Source: Nocardioides kongjuensis (GTDB lineage: Bacteria > Actinomycetota > Actinomycetes > Propionibacteriales > Nocardioidaceae). Taken from it: DNA of 64,000 nucleotides. The stretch lies in assembly GCF_013409625.1 (NCBI RefSeq), contig NZ_JACCBF010000001.1, positions 3,847,001 to 3,911,000 on the forward strand, read 5' to 3'. Both the position numbers and the translations under genes were made by a program. Shown one piece after another: positions 17,648 through 26,558 of this stretch; positions within the stretch are counted from its first letter, which is position 1; each line of letters opens with the position of its first letter. The notes under the pieces are model-generated. The model was not told the origin of the DNA, did not search any database, and saw only the letters and a program-made list of their open reading frames with translations.

Positions 17648-18874
17648 ACGGGTGGGACCGACGGATCGTTCCTGGCGGCGCCCGCGCAGCCGCGCCAGCA
17701 ACGCACCTCCGAGCAGCAGCACCCCACCGGCGACCGCCGTGGTCGCCGCCCACCAGGTCGGGTGCTCGGCCGCCAGCGCGATCGAGGCGAGCGGCACGCC
17801 GAGGGCCGGCATCGCGATCGCGAGCACCGAGAACCCGGCGTGGTTGGCGGCGGTGGCGGCGAGGGCCCACAGCACCGCGAGGACGCCGCCGAGCGCGACC
17901 ACCCACCACACGTCGGAGGCGTCGAACCCGCTCGACACGCTGGTGGTCGACGCGAAGCCGTCCCGACCGCCATCCACGCCGCCACCGAGCATCGCGCCCA
18001 TCCCGCCGAAGATCCCGCCCAGGAAGCGCATCACCGCGAACGAGCCCAGGATGCCGAGGATGCCGACCAGACCGACGGCGCCGACCACGACACCGGACAC
18101 CGCCCGGCTGGGCAGGGCCCACCCGACGACGGTCACGGCCACGACGAAGACGACCACGAGCGCCGCGCCGGTCACCTGCGGGTGGTCGCTGCCGATGCTG
18201 TCGGCCAGCAGGTCGTCGAACAGGAGCGCGTACACGATGGCCAGGCCCAGGACGGCCACGACCACGAAGGCGGCGCGCCGCGCGGCGAGGTAGCCGATCA
18301 CCGCGAGCACGGTCATCACGCCACCGATGAGGTAGCCGACCCAGTGGTCGTCGCGGTCGATCCCGATGCCGATCATCAGGCCGGTCGCCACGATGCCGAC
18401 CGTGCCGGGCCAGGTGACGACCTCCTCGCGCGCCCGCCCGCCGGTACGACGACCGGCGAGGGCGCCGAGGACCGCGATCACGAGCAGCACGGCGGTGGCA
18501 CCGAGGCCGACGCCGTAGTTGGACCAGTCGAGCCCGTCGTCACCGCTGCGGCTGCGGAACCCGGCGATGAGGACGGCGGCGCCGAGCAGGCCTGCGCCCA
18601 GGGCGACCAGAGCGGCCGTCGTACCCGCTCGGGCAGCGCGGGTCGGGTCCCCCGGCCCGACCGGGCCCGGGAGGCCGGCACCGAACGGCGGCGGCGGAGG
18701 CTGCTGGCCGACCCCGCGGTCGTCGGTGACCGGGCCGTCCGCGTCGTCCGGGTCGGCCACGATGGCCGACGCCGGCGGGCGGATCACCGTGTCCGGCGCC
18801 ATCGACGCGGGCGGGGGTGGCGGCCCGTCGCCGGGCTGCTCGGGGGTGCCGTTCGCGGGAGCGTCGTCGGTCAT
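17645..18874 (-). CDS. Multi-pass membrane protein of unknown function
   Basis: A 409-residue protein with a proline-rich, disordered N-terminus of about 80 residues (GDGPPPPPA; QQPPPPPFGAG) followed by about nine hydrophobic segments from residue 83 to 400, many with small residues. A cytoplasmic or exposed Gly-rich loop (FGGMGAMLGGGVDGGRDG) lies between two late helices. No transporter or enzyme signature is recognisable. The ATG at 18874 is 7 nt from a TAGAGT hexamer. It precedes the SNF2 gene by 9 nt on the same strand, so partial co-transcription is possible. Confidence 0.75.
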   Translation of the reverse strand: MTDDAPANGTPEQPGDGPPPPPASMAPDTVIRPPASAIVADPDDADGPVTDDRGVGQQPPPPPFGAGLPGPVGPGDPTRAARAGTTAALVALGAGLLGAAVLIAGFRSRSGDDGLDWSNYGVGLGATAVLLVIAVLGALAGRRTGGRAREEVVTWPGTVGIVATGLMIGIGIDRDDHWVGYLIGGVMTVLAVIGYLAARRAAFVVVAVLGLAIVYALLFDDLLADSIGSDHPQVTGAALVVVFVVAVTVVGWALPSRAVSGVVVGAVGLVGILGILGSFAVMRFLGGIFGGMGAMLGGGVDGGRDGFASTTSVSSGFDASDVWWVVALGGVLAVLWALAATAANHAGFSVLAIAMPALGVPLASIALAAEHPTWWAATTAVAGGVLLLGGALLARLRGRRQERSVGPTR

Positions 18875-18881
18875 GCTTTCG

Positions 18882-18887
18882 ACTCTA
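18882..18887 (-). promoter_or_regulatory. -10 hexamer of the membrane protein gene
   Basis: TAGAGT, 7 nt before the ATG at 18874, with CGAAAGC between and no ribosome site. Confidence 0.45.
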
Positions 18888-18923
18888 GGACCGCGAGGCG
18901 CCCGATCGCGGGAGGCGGGCGTC

Positions 18924-21122
18924 CTAGGAGCTCACCCCCAGCACCAGCGGCACGACGGCGGCAGCACCCGCCTCGTGGAGCGCCTCGGCCGCCAGGGTCA
19001 GCGACCACCCCGTGACCACCCGGTCGTCGACCAGCAGCACCCGACGGTCCCGCACCACCGTCGGGTCGTCGAGCCGCAGCGCGCACCGCCGGCTGACCGC
19101 GGCCACCCGCTGGGCGGAGTTGGTGGCACCCCGGTCCGGGCCGACCGAGAGGTCGACGACGTCCCATCGTCCGACGACCGGCACCTGCAGGAAACGGGAC
19201 AGGCCGTTGGCGAGGTCGGCAGTCAGCTGGGACCTGCGCTCGGAGGCGGCCACCACGATCGCGTCGACCCGTGGCTGCCAGTCGTGCAGCAGGGTGACCA
19301 TCGCCCGCGCCAGCGGGTCGGGCACCGGCCCGTCCGGTGCGTCGACCGCGAACAGCCCGCGCAGCGCGGCGCCGTGGCCGAGGTCGGTGAGCCGCGCGAT
19401 GGCCCGGCCCTCCTCGGCCGGCTGCTTGATCCGTCCGGACCGGTCGACCCCGATCGCCCCGAGGCCGGTCGGCCACAGCTTGCGTGGCTCGATCGGGACG
19501 CCGGGGCGGGCGATCCGGTCGGCGGCCTCCTCGACCGCGGCGGCGGACACCTCGGTCGACAGGCCGAGGCCGCCGCAGTTGTCGCACCTGCCGCAGCGCC
19601 ACTCCGGGTCGGCTAGCACCGCGGGGTCGTCGAGCTGGCGGCGCAGGTAGCGCATCCGGCACTCGTCGCTGCGCAGGTAGTCGAGCATCGCCTGCTGCTC
19701 GGCCTGGCGCGCCGCCGCGACCCGCTCGTAGCGCTCGGCGTCGTAGGACCACGGCTGCCCGGTGGACTCCCAGCCGCCCTTGACCCGGCGTACGGCACCG
19801 TCGACGTCGAGCACCTTGAGCATGGTCTCGAGCCGGTTGCGGGACAGGTCGACGCGGGGCTCGAGCGCGGCCGTGCTGAGCGCCCGCCCCTCCTCGGCCA
19901 GCACCGCGAGCGTCTCGCGGACGAGCTCCTCGCGCGGGAACGCGAGCGAGGCGAAGTAGGCCCAGATGTCGCGGTCCTCGACGGCCGGCAGCAGGACCAC
20001 CGTGGCGTCGTCGACCGTGCCGCGGCCCGCGCGACCGACCTGCTGGTAGTAGGCCACCGGGCTGTTGGGCGCCCCCAGGTTGACCACGAACCCGAGCGCC
20101 GCGTCGAAGCCCATCCCGAGCGCGCTGGTCGCCACCAGCGCCTTGACCTCCCCGTCGACCAGGGCCTGCTCCAGCGCGAGCCGCTCGGTCTGCTCGGTCT
20201 GGCCGGAGTACGCCGCCACCCGGTGCCCCCGGGAGCGCAGGTAGTCGGCGACCTCCTGGGTGGCCGCGACGGTCAGGCAGTAGACGATGCCGCTGCCGGG
20301 CTGCTCGGCGAGGTGGTCGGCCAGCCAGGCCAGCCGCTGCTCGGCGGTGCTCAGCCGGACCACGCCGAGGCGCAGGGACGCCCGGTCCAGGGAGCCGCGC
20401 AGGACGAGGGCGTCGCCGCCACGGCCGGCAGCGCGGCGGGAGGCGACCTCCGGGAACGTGGTGGCCTTCGCGTCGCCGGAGACGCGCGCGGCCCCGTCCA
20501 ACTGCTCCGCGACGTCGTCGGTGACGCGCTGGTTGGCGGTGGCGGTGGTGGCGAGCACCGGGATGCCGTCGGGGAGCTCGCGCAGCAGGGTCCGGATGCG
20601 TCGGTAGTCGGGCCGGAAGTCGTGGCCCCAGTCGGAGATGCAGTGCGCCTCGTCGACGACCAGCAGGCCGCAGGTGGCCGCGAGCCGGGGCAGCACCTCG
20701 TCGCGGAAGCCCGGGTTGTTGAGACGCTCGGGGCTGACCAGGAGGACGTCGACCTCGCCGGCGGCGATCGCGCGGTGGACCTCGTCCCACTGCTCCATGT
20801 TGGTCGAGTTGACGGTCACCGCCCGGATGCCGGCGCGCTCGGCCGCAGCGATCTGGTTGCGCATCAGGGCCAGCAGCGGCGAGATGATCACCGTCGGCCC
20901 GCTCCCCTGCTCACGCAGCAGCAGGGTCGCCACGAAGTAGACCGCGGACTTGCCCCAGCCCGTGCGCTGGACGACCAGGGCGCGCCGCCGGTCGACGACC
21001 AGCGCGGCGATCGCGGCCCACTGGTCGTCGTACAACGTCGCGTCGGGGCGGCCGACCAGCGCCCGGAGGTGCTCCTCGGCGCGGGTGCGGACGGCGGCGT
21101 CGGTGGGGGCCCGGGTGTCCAT
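18924..21122 (-). CDS. RecQ-like helicase fused to a phosphoribosyltransferase domain
   Basis: A 732-residue superfamily 2 helicase: Walker A QRTGWGKS (52-59), DEAH box VVDEAHCISDW (155-165), motif VI QQVGRAGRG, and a RecQ-type zinc-binding region with CGRCDNC (about 505-515). It should unwind DNA 3' to 5'. The C-terminal part (about 570-732) is not the HRDC domain seen in E. coli RecQ; it ends with a PRPP-binding loop, LLVDDRVVTGWS (696-707), as in ComF-type phosphoribosyltransferases. The base-like substrate is unknown. The ATG at 21122 has TAGACA 6 nt upstream. It stands alone on its strand. Confidence 0.88.
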   Translation of the reverse strand: MDTRAPTDAAVRTRAEEHLRALVGRPDATLYDDQWAAIAALVVDRRRALVVQRTGWGKSAVYFVATLLLREQGSGPTVIISPLLALMRNQIAAAERAGIRAVTVNSTNMEQWDEVHRAIAAGEVDVLLVSPERLNNPGFRDEVLPRLAATCGLLVVDEAHCISDWGHDFRPDYRRIRTLLRELPDGIPVLATTATANQRVTDDVAEQLDGAARVSGDAKATTFPEVASRRAAGRGGDALVLRGSLDRASLRLGVVRLSTAEQRLAWLADHLAEQPGSGIVYCLTVAATQEVADYLRSRGHRVAAYSGQTEQTERLALEQALVDGEVKALVATSALGMGFDAALGFVVNLGAPNSPVAYYQQVGRAGRGTVDDATVVLLPAVEDRDIWAYFASLAFPREELVRETLAVLAEEGRALSTAALEPRVDLSRNRLETMLKVLDVDGAVRRVKGGWESTGQPWSYDAERYERVAAARQAEQQAMLDYLRSDECRMRYLRRQLDDPAVLADPEWRCGRCDNCGGLGLSTEVSAAAVEEAADRIARPGVPIEPRKLWPTGLGAIGVDRSGRIKQPAEEGRAIARLTDLGHGAALRGLFAVDAPDGPVPDPLARAMVTLLHDWQPRVDAIVVAASERRSQLTADLANGLSRFLQVPVVGRWDVVDLSVGPDRGATNSAQRVAAVSRRCALRLDDPTVVRDRRVLLVDDRVVTGWSLTLAAEALHEAGAAAVVPLVLGVSS

Positions 21123-21128
21123 GCCCCG

Positions 21129-21134
21129 TGTCTA
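21129..21134 (-). promoter_or_regulatory. -10 hexamer of the RecQ-like gene
   Basis: TAGACA, 6 nt before the ATG at 21122. The last base departs from the TANNNT pattern. Confidence 0.35.
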
Positions 21135-21251
21135 CCAGCGGCACCCGACACGTCGGCGCCGGCGTCCACAGGCAGCAGCCGAGAAATCTTTACCCGCCGG
21201 TCCTGACGATTTCCGAGACGGCCCGACCACCGGGCCCGTAGAGTTCTTCCT

Positions 21252-21285
21252 GCAGCCGCTGGTGACCCGAGACGCCAGCGGCTGC
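21252..21285. other. Intergenic hairpin
   Basis: Perfect 11-bp inverted repeat with a 12-nt loop, 204 nt before the next gene. It has no U-run, so a structured leader or DNA-binding site is as likely as a terminator. Confidence 0.4.
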
Positions 21286-21405
21286 ACCTATTTCTCCGCG
21301 CCCCTCCCGGTCGAGCGACCCCGGCCGGGCCGCCGACCCCCTCGCCCGCCCGGGGGCACCTGCGTGCTCAGCGGGGCCGGCCTGAGTAATCGCCCCGTCG
21401 CCGAA

Positions 21406-21451
21406 TGAGCAACGGCTGCTCAGGACTCAGGGGTGCCGCGGATCCCAGACT
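21406..21451 (+). promoter_or_regulatory. Promoter region with TGAGCAA-type inverted repeat
   Basis: TGAGCAACGGCTGCTCA (21406-21422, 7-3-7 with one mismatch) runs into GCTCAGGAC, then after 19 nt a -10-like CAGACT (21446-21451). The same arrangement is found before the gene at 24876. Confidence 0.45.
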
Positions 21452-21488
21452 CGACGCGTCCTCACAGAACGCACAGATCGGGAATCCC

Positions 21489-22064
21489 ATGGCTCTCCTC
21501 AGCAAGTCCGGCATCGCCACCGTCGCCGTCGCGACCGGCCTCGTCCTCACCGCCGGCACCAGCGGCGCCGTCGCCGGCGCGATGATCACCGGCAAGCAGA
21601 TCAAGAACAACACGGTCACCACCAAGGACATCAAGAACAACAACCTCACCGGTGCCGACGTCGCCGACGGAAGCCTCGACTCCGCGGACCTGTCCGCGGC
21701 CGTGCGCTCGGGCCTCGGCGACCTGACGATCTCCGGCTCCGTGAGCAAGACCGGTGTCGTGACCCTCCGTCACGCCCCGGCGGGCGTCGGCGTCACCGCA
21801 CAGGTCAATGTCGGCAACAACCTGGGCAACGCCTGTGTGACCGTGACCGGCGCGAACGTCGGCCCGGCCAACGCGGTGATCATCGCGACGCCCGACTACG
21901 GCAACGACGACACCACGACCCTGGGCACCTCCGCCATCGTCGAGGCGACCTCGAAGGTGGCTGACGGCGGCTGCACCAACGGCTTCCGGGTGCAGACCCT
22001 CCTCCGCAAGGCCGACAACACGATCGAGCAGAAGGCCGAGGGCTTCCTCTTCCAGATCAACTGA
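21489..22064 (+). CDS. Secreted protein with pentapeptide-like segment
   Basis: A 191-residue exported protein. An N-terminal signal or anchor (about 1-30, GIATVAVATGLVLTAGTSGAVAGA) is followed by a polar segment of short near-repeats, KNNTVTTKDIKNNNLTGADVADGSLDSADLS (about 39-72), of the turn-rich type common in actinobacterial surface proteins. The rest (about 80-191) is a beta-rich domain with a Cys pair. No function is known to me. The ATG at 21489 follows GGGAA. A strong terminator hairpin follows the stop. Confidence 0.7.
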   Translation: MALLSKSGIATVAVATGLVLTAGTSGAVAGAMITGKQIKNNTVTTKDIKNNNLTGADVADGSLDSADLSAAVRSGLGDLTISGSVSKTGVVTLRHAPAGVGVTAQVNVGNNLGNACVTVTGANVGPANAVIIATPDYGNDDTTTLGTSAIVEATSKVADGGCTNGFRVQTLLRKADNTIEQKAEGFLFQIN

Positions 22065-22071
22065 GCCCGAC

Positions 22072-22101
22072 GAGCGGCCCGCCGTGGGGGGCGGGCCGCT
22101 C
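22072..22101. terminator. Strong bidirectional terminator hairpin
   Basis: Perfect 12-bp stem (GAGCGGCCCGCC / GGCGGGCCGCTC) with a 6-nt loop between convergent genes. The right arm touches the stop codon of the minus-strand gene. Confidence 0.75.
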
Positions 22102-22852
22102 AGTCGTCGCGCCAGCTCTTGTTGACGAGGTCGGACTCGACGTTCCCCTCGAGGTCGGCCCACAGGGTCACGCCCCCGTGGTCGACCTCGTAGACCTTCA
22201 CGTAGATCCAGTGGTCGTACTCGGGGTCGACCGGCTTCTCGACGTCGTACCGGCTGTCGCTGAGCCGCCCGTCGCTGCGGCCGCGCGCCTCCTCGTCCAC
22301 GGCGACCAGCACGGCGGGGTCGACCTCCGCGAGCGCGAAGGGCAGCTTGTCGCCGGCCTGCTCGCCCATCCACTTCTCCAGGGTGCGACCGTCCCAGCGC
22401 CACACCTCGGCGAGGTCCCCCGGCTGCGCCGGCGGCACGGTCACCTGCATCTCGTCGGGCCCGTAGCCGCGCAGCTCGAGGATGTCGGTGCCGCCGGTCT
22501 GCGCCGTCAACGCCGCGTCGAGCGCAACGAAGCCCTCCGCCGTCGCGATCGGCTGGTACCGGTCCTCGACCGGCAGCGGGTCGGGCGCCTGCTCGCCGCC
22601 ACCGGCCCGGTTCACCGCGCCCCAGGCCGAGACCGCGGCGAGGAACACGCCCAGCCGGAGCCACTTGTTGCGCGAACGCCGCGCCTTGGTACGCCGCGCC
22701 TCCCATGCCGAGATCGCGTCGCCGCTGCCGTTCGCGGACGGCAGCGGCAGGCCATCGGTGTCGAGGTGCTCGCCGATGCGCTGGTCGGGCTCGAGGTAGC
22801 GAGGCCACCGCCCCGGATCGCCCGAGCGTTCGCGGGGTGCCTCGTCGTTCAC
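22100..22852 (-). CDS. Membrane-anchored protein of unknown function
   Basis: 250 residues: a basic, Pro-rich cytoplasmic N-terminus (about 1-70), one membrane helix (WLRLGVFLAAVSAWGAV, about 77-93), and an exposed domain of about 150 residues with a charged centre (EVDPAVLVAVDEEARGRSD). I recognise no family. The GTG start at 22852 overlaps the stop codon of the M13 peptidase (GTGA), so the two are translationally coupled and the product may assist or be processed by that peptidase. An upstream in-frame start lies inside the peptidase gene and is less likely. Confidence 0.7.
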   Translation of the reverse strand: MNDEAPRERSGDPGRWPRYLEPDQRIGEHLDTDGLPLPSANGSGDAISAWEARRTKARRSRNKWLRLGVFLAAVSAWGAVNRAGGGEQAPDPLPVEDRYQPIATAEGFVALDAALTAQTGGTDILELRGYGPDEMQVTVPPAQPGDLAEVWRWDGRTLEKWMGEQAGDKLPFALAEVDPAVLVAVDEEARGRSDGRLSDSRYDVEKPVDPEYDHWIYVKVYEVDHGGVTLWADLEGNVESDLVNKSWRDD

Positions 22853-24804
22853 CAGATGCGGACCCGGTCCTCGGGGTCCAGCCACAGCCCGTCACCGGGC
22901 GCGGTGCCGAACACCTCGTGGAACTCGTCGAGGTTGCGCACGATGTTGGCGCGGAACTCCGGCGGGCTGTGCGGGTCGATGGTGAGGTACTGCTGCTCCT
23001 GCTCGAGGCGACGCTTGGTGCGCCACACGTAGGCCCAGTTGAGGAACAGCTTCGTGCGGTCCTCGAGCGAGGCGGAGCCGCCCTGCGCGATCTGGAACGC
23101 CGTGTGGGCGATCGTGAGGCCGCCCAGGTCGCCGATGTTCTCGCCGACCGTGAGCGCGCCGTTGACGTGCTCACCGGGCAGGTTGCGCGGCGAGAAGGCG
23201 TCGTACTGGGCGATCAGCGCCTTGGACTTCACCTCGAAGGCGGCCTTGTCGTCGGCGGTCCACCAGTCGTTGAGGTTGCCGTCGCCGTCGTACTGCGCGC
23301 CCTGGTCGTCGAAGCCGTGGCCGACCTCGTGACCGATGACCGCGCCGATGCCCCCGTAGTTCTCGGCGAGCTCGGCATCGGGGGAGAAGAACGGCTTCTG
23401 CAGGATCCCGGCCGGGAAGCAGATCTCGTTGGTCCCCGGGTTGTAGTAGGCGTTGACGGTCTGCGGGAGCATGAACCACTCGTCGCGGTCGACCGGCGAG
23501 CCGATCTTGGCGAGCTGGCGGTCGGTCTCGAAGCCGGCGGCGGCCTGGGCGTTGGCCACCAGGTCGTCGGGGACGACGACCAACGCGCTGTAGTCGCGGA
23601 ACCTCTCCGGGTAGCCGATCTTGGGACGGAAGGTCGCGAGCTTCTCGTAGGCCCGCTCCTTGGTCTCCTCGCCCATCCAGTCGAGCTTGCTGATCGACTG
23701 GCGGTACGCCGCGAGCAGGTTGGCGACCAGCTCGTCCATCATCGCCTTGCTGGCGGGCGGGAAGTGGCGGGCGACGTACTCCTTGCCGACCGCCTCCCCC
23801 ATCGCGCCCTCGACGAAGGACACCGCGCGCTTCCAGCGAGCCCGCAGCTCGGGCGTGCCGGACAGCGTGCGGCCGTAGAAGTCGAAGTTGGTCTCGACGA
23901 ACGCGTCGGACAGGTACGGCGCCGCGGAGCGCAGCACGCGCGAGAGGAACCAGTCGCGCCAGGCCTCGATCGGCTCGGACTCGAGGACACCGGAGAGGTG
24001 CTCGAGGTACGACGGCTGCTTGACCACGACCTCAGCGATCGTCGCGTGCGCGCCGTCGAGGTGGCCGCCGAGGTTGGTGATGTAGGCGTCCCAGTCGAAC
24101 GCCGGGCACAGCGCCTTCAGCTCCTCGGCCGTCATCAGGTTGTAGGTCTTCTGGACGTCGCGCGTCTCGGCGCGCTCCCAGTGGCCCTTGGCGAGCTCGG
24201 TGTCGAGGGCGAGGATCCGCTGGGCGGCAGCCTCCGGCTCGGCGTGGCCGCCGAGCGTGAGCAGCCGGGCGAGGTAGGCGACGTACGCCGTGCGGATGTC
24301 GGCGAACTTGTCGTCGCGGTAGTAGGACTCGTCCGGGAGGCCGAGCCCGCCCTGCACCACGTGGAACAGGTAGCGGTCGGACTTGCGGCTGTCGGTGTCG
24401 ATGTAGGACCCGAACAGGCCGTAGCCGCCGATCCGCTCGAACTCGCCGAGGAAGGCGGCGACGTCACGGACGTCGCGCAGCCCGGCGACGGCGTCGACCA
24501 GCGGCTGGGCCGGCGCGATGCCGGCCGCCTCGACCCGCTCGGTGTCCATGAAGGAGTTGAACAGGTCGGCGATCTTGCGCGCGTCCTCGTCGCCGCTGGC
24601 GCCGGCAGTCTCGGCCAGCTCGGTGATGATCGCCCGCACGTCCTCCTCCGCCTGGTCGGCGAGCTGGACGAAGGGGCCCCAGCTCGACCGGTCGGAGGGG
24701 ATCTCGGACTCGGTCAGCCAGGTGCCGTTGACGTGGCCGAAGAGGTCGTCCTGGGGGCGGATGTCGAGGTCCATGCCCGGACGGGCGTCGTCGAGGATGC
24801 TCAC
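22849..24804 (-). CDS. M13 family zinc endopeptidase (neprilysin-like)
   Basis: A 651-residue metallopeptidase. The zinc site is VIGHEVGHGFDDQGAQYD (HEVGH at about 493-497); the third ligand is in ENIGDLGG about 60 residues later. The C-terminal PEDRVRIW is the usual end of the family. No signal peptide is visible, so, as for many actinobacterial members, it may act inside the cell on peptides. The GTG at 24804 is 6 nt from a TACTCT hexamer. Upstream in-frame codons would collide with the divergent propeller gene's promoter. Heads a two-gene operon. Confidence 0.93.
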   Translation of the reverse strand: MSILDDARPGMDLDIRPQDDLFGHVNGTWLTESEIPSDRSSWGPFVQLADQAEEDVRAIITELAETAGASGDEDARKIADLFNSFMDTERVEAAGIAPAQPLVDAVAGLRDVRDVAAFLGEFERIGGYGLFGSYIDTDSRKSDRYLFHVVQGGLGLPDESYYRDDKFADIRTAYVAYLARLLTLGGHAEPEAAAQRILALDTELAKGHWERAETRDVQKTYNLMTAEELKALCPAFDWDAYITNLGGHLDGAHATIAEVVVKQPSYLEHLSGVLESEPIEAWRDWFLSRVLRSAAPYLSDAFVETNFDFYGRTLSGTPELRARWKRAVSFVEGAMGEAVGKEYVARHFPPASKAMMDELVANLLAAYRQSISKLDWMGEETKERAYEKLATFRPKIGYPERFRDYSALVVVPDDLVANAQAAAGFETDRQLAKIGSPVDRDEWFMLPQTVNAYYNPGTNEICFPAGILQKPFFSPDAELAENYGGIGAVIGHEVGHGFDDQGAQYDGDGNLNDWWTADDKAAFEVKSKALIAQYDAFSPRNLPGEHVNGALTVGENIGDLGGLTIAHTAFQIAQGGSASLEDRTKLFLNWAYVWRTKRRLEQEQQYLTIDPHSPPEFRANIVRNLDEFHEVFGTAPGDGLWLDPEDRVRIW

Positions 24805-24810
24805 GCCGCG

Positions 24811-24816
24811 AGAGTA
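24811..24816 (-). promoter_or_regulatory. -10 hexamer of the M13 peptidase gene
   Basis: TACTCT, 6 nt before the GTG at 24804. It decides this start codon. Confidence 0.45.
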
Positions 24817-24824
24817 GTCCCGGA

Positions 24825-24869
24825 TGAGTAATCGTTGCTCAGGACATCGCGCCGGCGCGTCGACAGGCT
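24825..24869 (+). promoter_or_regulatory. Promoter region with TGAGTAA-type inverted repeat
   Basis: TGAGTAATCGTTGCTCA (24825-24841) runs into GCTCAGGAC, followed after 18 nt by a -10-like CAGGCT (24864-24869) that ends 6 nt before the ATG at 24876. Same order and nearly the same spacing as at 21406-21451. Confidence 0.5.
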
Positions 24870-24875
24870 GGAGCC

Positions 24876-26549
24876 ATGGTCCTGCGCCGCCTCCTCCCAC
24901 TGATCCCACCGATCGTGGTGCCGCTCGTCGCCCTGGTCCTCGTCGCGGGCCCCGCCCCGTCGTCGACCGCCGCCACGCGACCCACGGTCCGGGTCGCCCT
25001 GTCGGCGACCGACGTGGCCGCAGGTACGACGGTCACGGCGACCGCGCGGGTCCGGGGTGGTGCCGCCCGGCAGCGGGTGAGCCTGCAGCGTCGTACCGGC
25101 TCGACGTGGACGAAGGTCGTCACCCGGCGCCTGCCACGGAAGGGCGCGGGCACGGTCCGGTTCCCCGTCACCGCCGTCCCGGGTACGACGACCTACCGGG
25201 TCGTCCTCGCTCGCCAGGGCAGCACACCGGGCCGGCGGGGCACGGCGTTCTCCGTCACCGGGCGGACGTCCGGCGGCCCGGTCGCGCCCGAGCCGCCGAG
25301 CACCCGACTGGTCTCGCACCGCTCGACCGGTGCAACCACCGGGGACGACAAGTCGACCGACCCGTCGATCTCCGCGGACGGGCGGTACGTGGTCTTCGAG
25401 TCCTTCGCCGCCGACCTGCTGCCGGGTGGCGACAACGGCTACGGGCAGGTCTACCTGTGGGACCGTGCGACCGACGGCCTCACCCTGGTCTCGCACCGCA
25501 CCGACGGCACGCCGGGGGCCGGCCAGTCCCTGCACCCGGCGATCTCGGCCGACGGACGTTACGTCGCCTTCCAGAGCTCGGCCGGGCTCGGCGGGCTGCC
25601 ACCGTCGGGCTCGCCGGAGCTGTGGCGCTGGGACCGCCAGCAGGACAGCCTCGCCCGGCTGACGTCCGGGTCACTCGACGGGCAGGGTGTGCTGCTCCCC
25701 GCCATCTCCGCAGACGGCTCCGCGGTCGCCTTCGTGTCCGGCTCCACGAACGTGGGCCCGGGGGCCGGGGCGCCCGGAGCCGACGACATCTTCCTGTGGC
25801 GCGCCCCCTCGACCTTCGTGCTCGTCTCGCACGGGGTCGGCAACGCGAACGGCGCCTCCGCCTACCCCGCGATCTCCGCCGACGGCCACCACGTCGCCTT
25901 CGAGTCGAAGGCCTCCAACCTCGTCGCCGCGCCGGGCGGCCAGGAGGACACGAACGCGAGGAGCGACGTCTTCCTCTGGGACGACGCGATGATCTCGACC
26001 AGCGAGCCGATCCTGGTCTCGACGGACAAGACGGGCCTCAATGCCGCGACCGGCGGCGGCCAGGGCGCGTTCTGGCCGAGTGTCTCCGCCGACGGGGACC
26101 TGGTCGCCTACGAGACCGACGCCACGAACGTCCTCCCGCAGACCGACTGGGAGACGACGAAGGACGTCTTCGTGTGGAACCGGGACACCCCGGCGACCCA
26201 GGTGCTCGTGTCCCGGGCGACGAACCCGGGCACGAACGGCAACACCAGCGCCTTCAACCCGACGATGTCGGCGGACGGCAGCCGGATCGTGTTCATGGCC
26301 CGGCCGGACGACCTCACCGGGACGGGCACCTTCATCGTCTCCCCGATGCTGTGGACCCGTGCCACGGGCCAGTTCACGAACCTCTCGCCCGGCCTCGCGG
26401 CGACCGACCCGGACGGAGCCACGATCTCGGTGACCCTCGCGGCCAGCGGCTCGTACGCCGCCTTCAGCACGATCGCCACCAACCTGGTCGCGGGCGTCTC
26501 GGACACCAACGCCACCGAGGACGTCTACGTGCACGGCCCCCTCGGCTGA
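24876..26549 (+). CDS. Secreted TolB/PD40-type beta-propeller protein
   Basis: A 557-residue exported protein. The signal peptide spans about 1-33 (PLVALVLVAGPAPSSTAA). Residues 35-130 form an Ig-like domain (VRVALSATDVAAGTTVTATARVRGGAARQ). From about 145 come at least six propeller blades marked by P(A/S)ISADGRYVAFES and followed by D.(Y/F)LWDR..G...LVS, the WD40-like PD40 signature. Such proteins bind ligands at the surface; no enzyme residues are evident. It shares its promoter region with the divergent M13 peptidase gene. GTG/ATG choice is set by the -10 spacing. Confidence 0.82.
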   Translation: MVLRRLLPLIPPIVVPLVALVLVAGPAPSSTAATRPTVRVALSATDVAAGTTVTATARVRGGAARQRVSLQRRTGSTWTKVVTRRLPRKGAGTVRFPVTAVPGTTTYRVVLARQGSTPGRRGTAFSVTGRTSGGPVAPEPPSTRLVSHRSTGATTGDDKSTDPSISADGRYVVFESFAADLLPGGDNGYGQVYLWDRATDGLTLVSHRTDGTPGAGQSLHPAISADGRYVAFQSSAGLGGLPPSGSPELWRWDRQQDSLARLTSGSLDGQGVLLPAISADGSAVAFVSGSTNVGPGAGAPGADDIFLWRAPSTFVLVSHGVGNANGASAYPAISADGHHVAFESKASNLVAAPGGQEDTNARSDVFLWDDAMISTSEPILVSTDKTGLNAATGGGQGAFWPSVSADGDLVAYETDATNVLPQTDWETTKDVFVWNRDTPATQVLVSRATNPGTNGNTSAFNPTMSADGSRIVFMARPDDLTGTGTFIVSPMLWTRATGQFTNLSPGLAATDPDGATISVTLAASGSYAAFSTIATNLVAGVSDTNATEDVYVHGPLG

Positions 26550-26558
26550 GCCGGACCG

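Larger units (their letters stand above)
21123..21488. other. 366-bp intergenic region with hairpin and promoter elements
   Basis: No gene is apparent here. It holds the RecQ-gene promoter on the minus strand, an 11-bp perfect hairpin (GCAGCCGCTGG / CCAGCGGCTGC, 21252-21285, 12-nt loop), and near the right end the promoter elements of the next gene. The stretch 21290-21370 is GC-rich with no clear signal. Confidence 0.6.

Noticed and set aside
14552..19015. A continuous plus-strand frame of about 1,490 codons opposite the SNF2 and membrane-protein genes
   Set aside because: It is rich in Arg, Gly, Ala and Pro with no domain, and is the expected antisense shadow of GC-rich codons; the minus strand carries clear helicase motifs.
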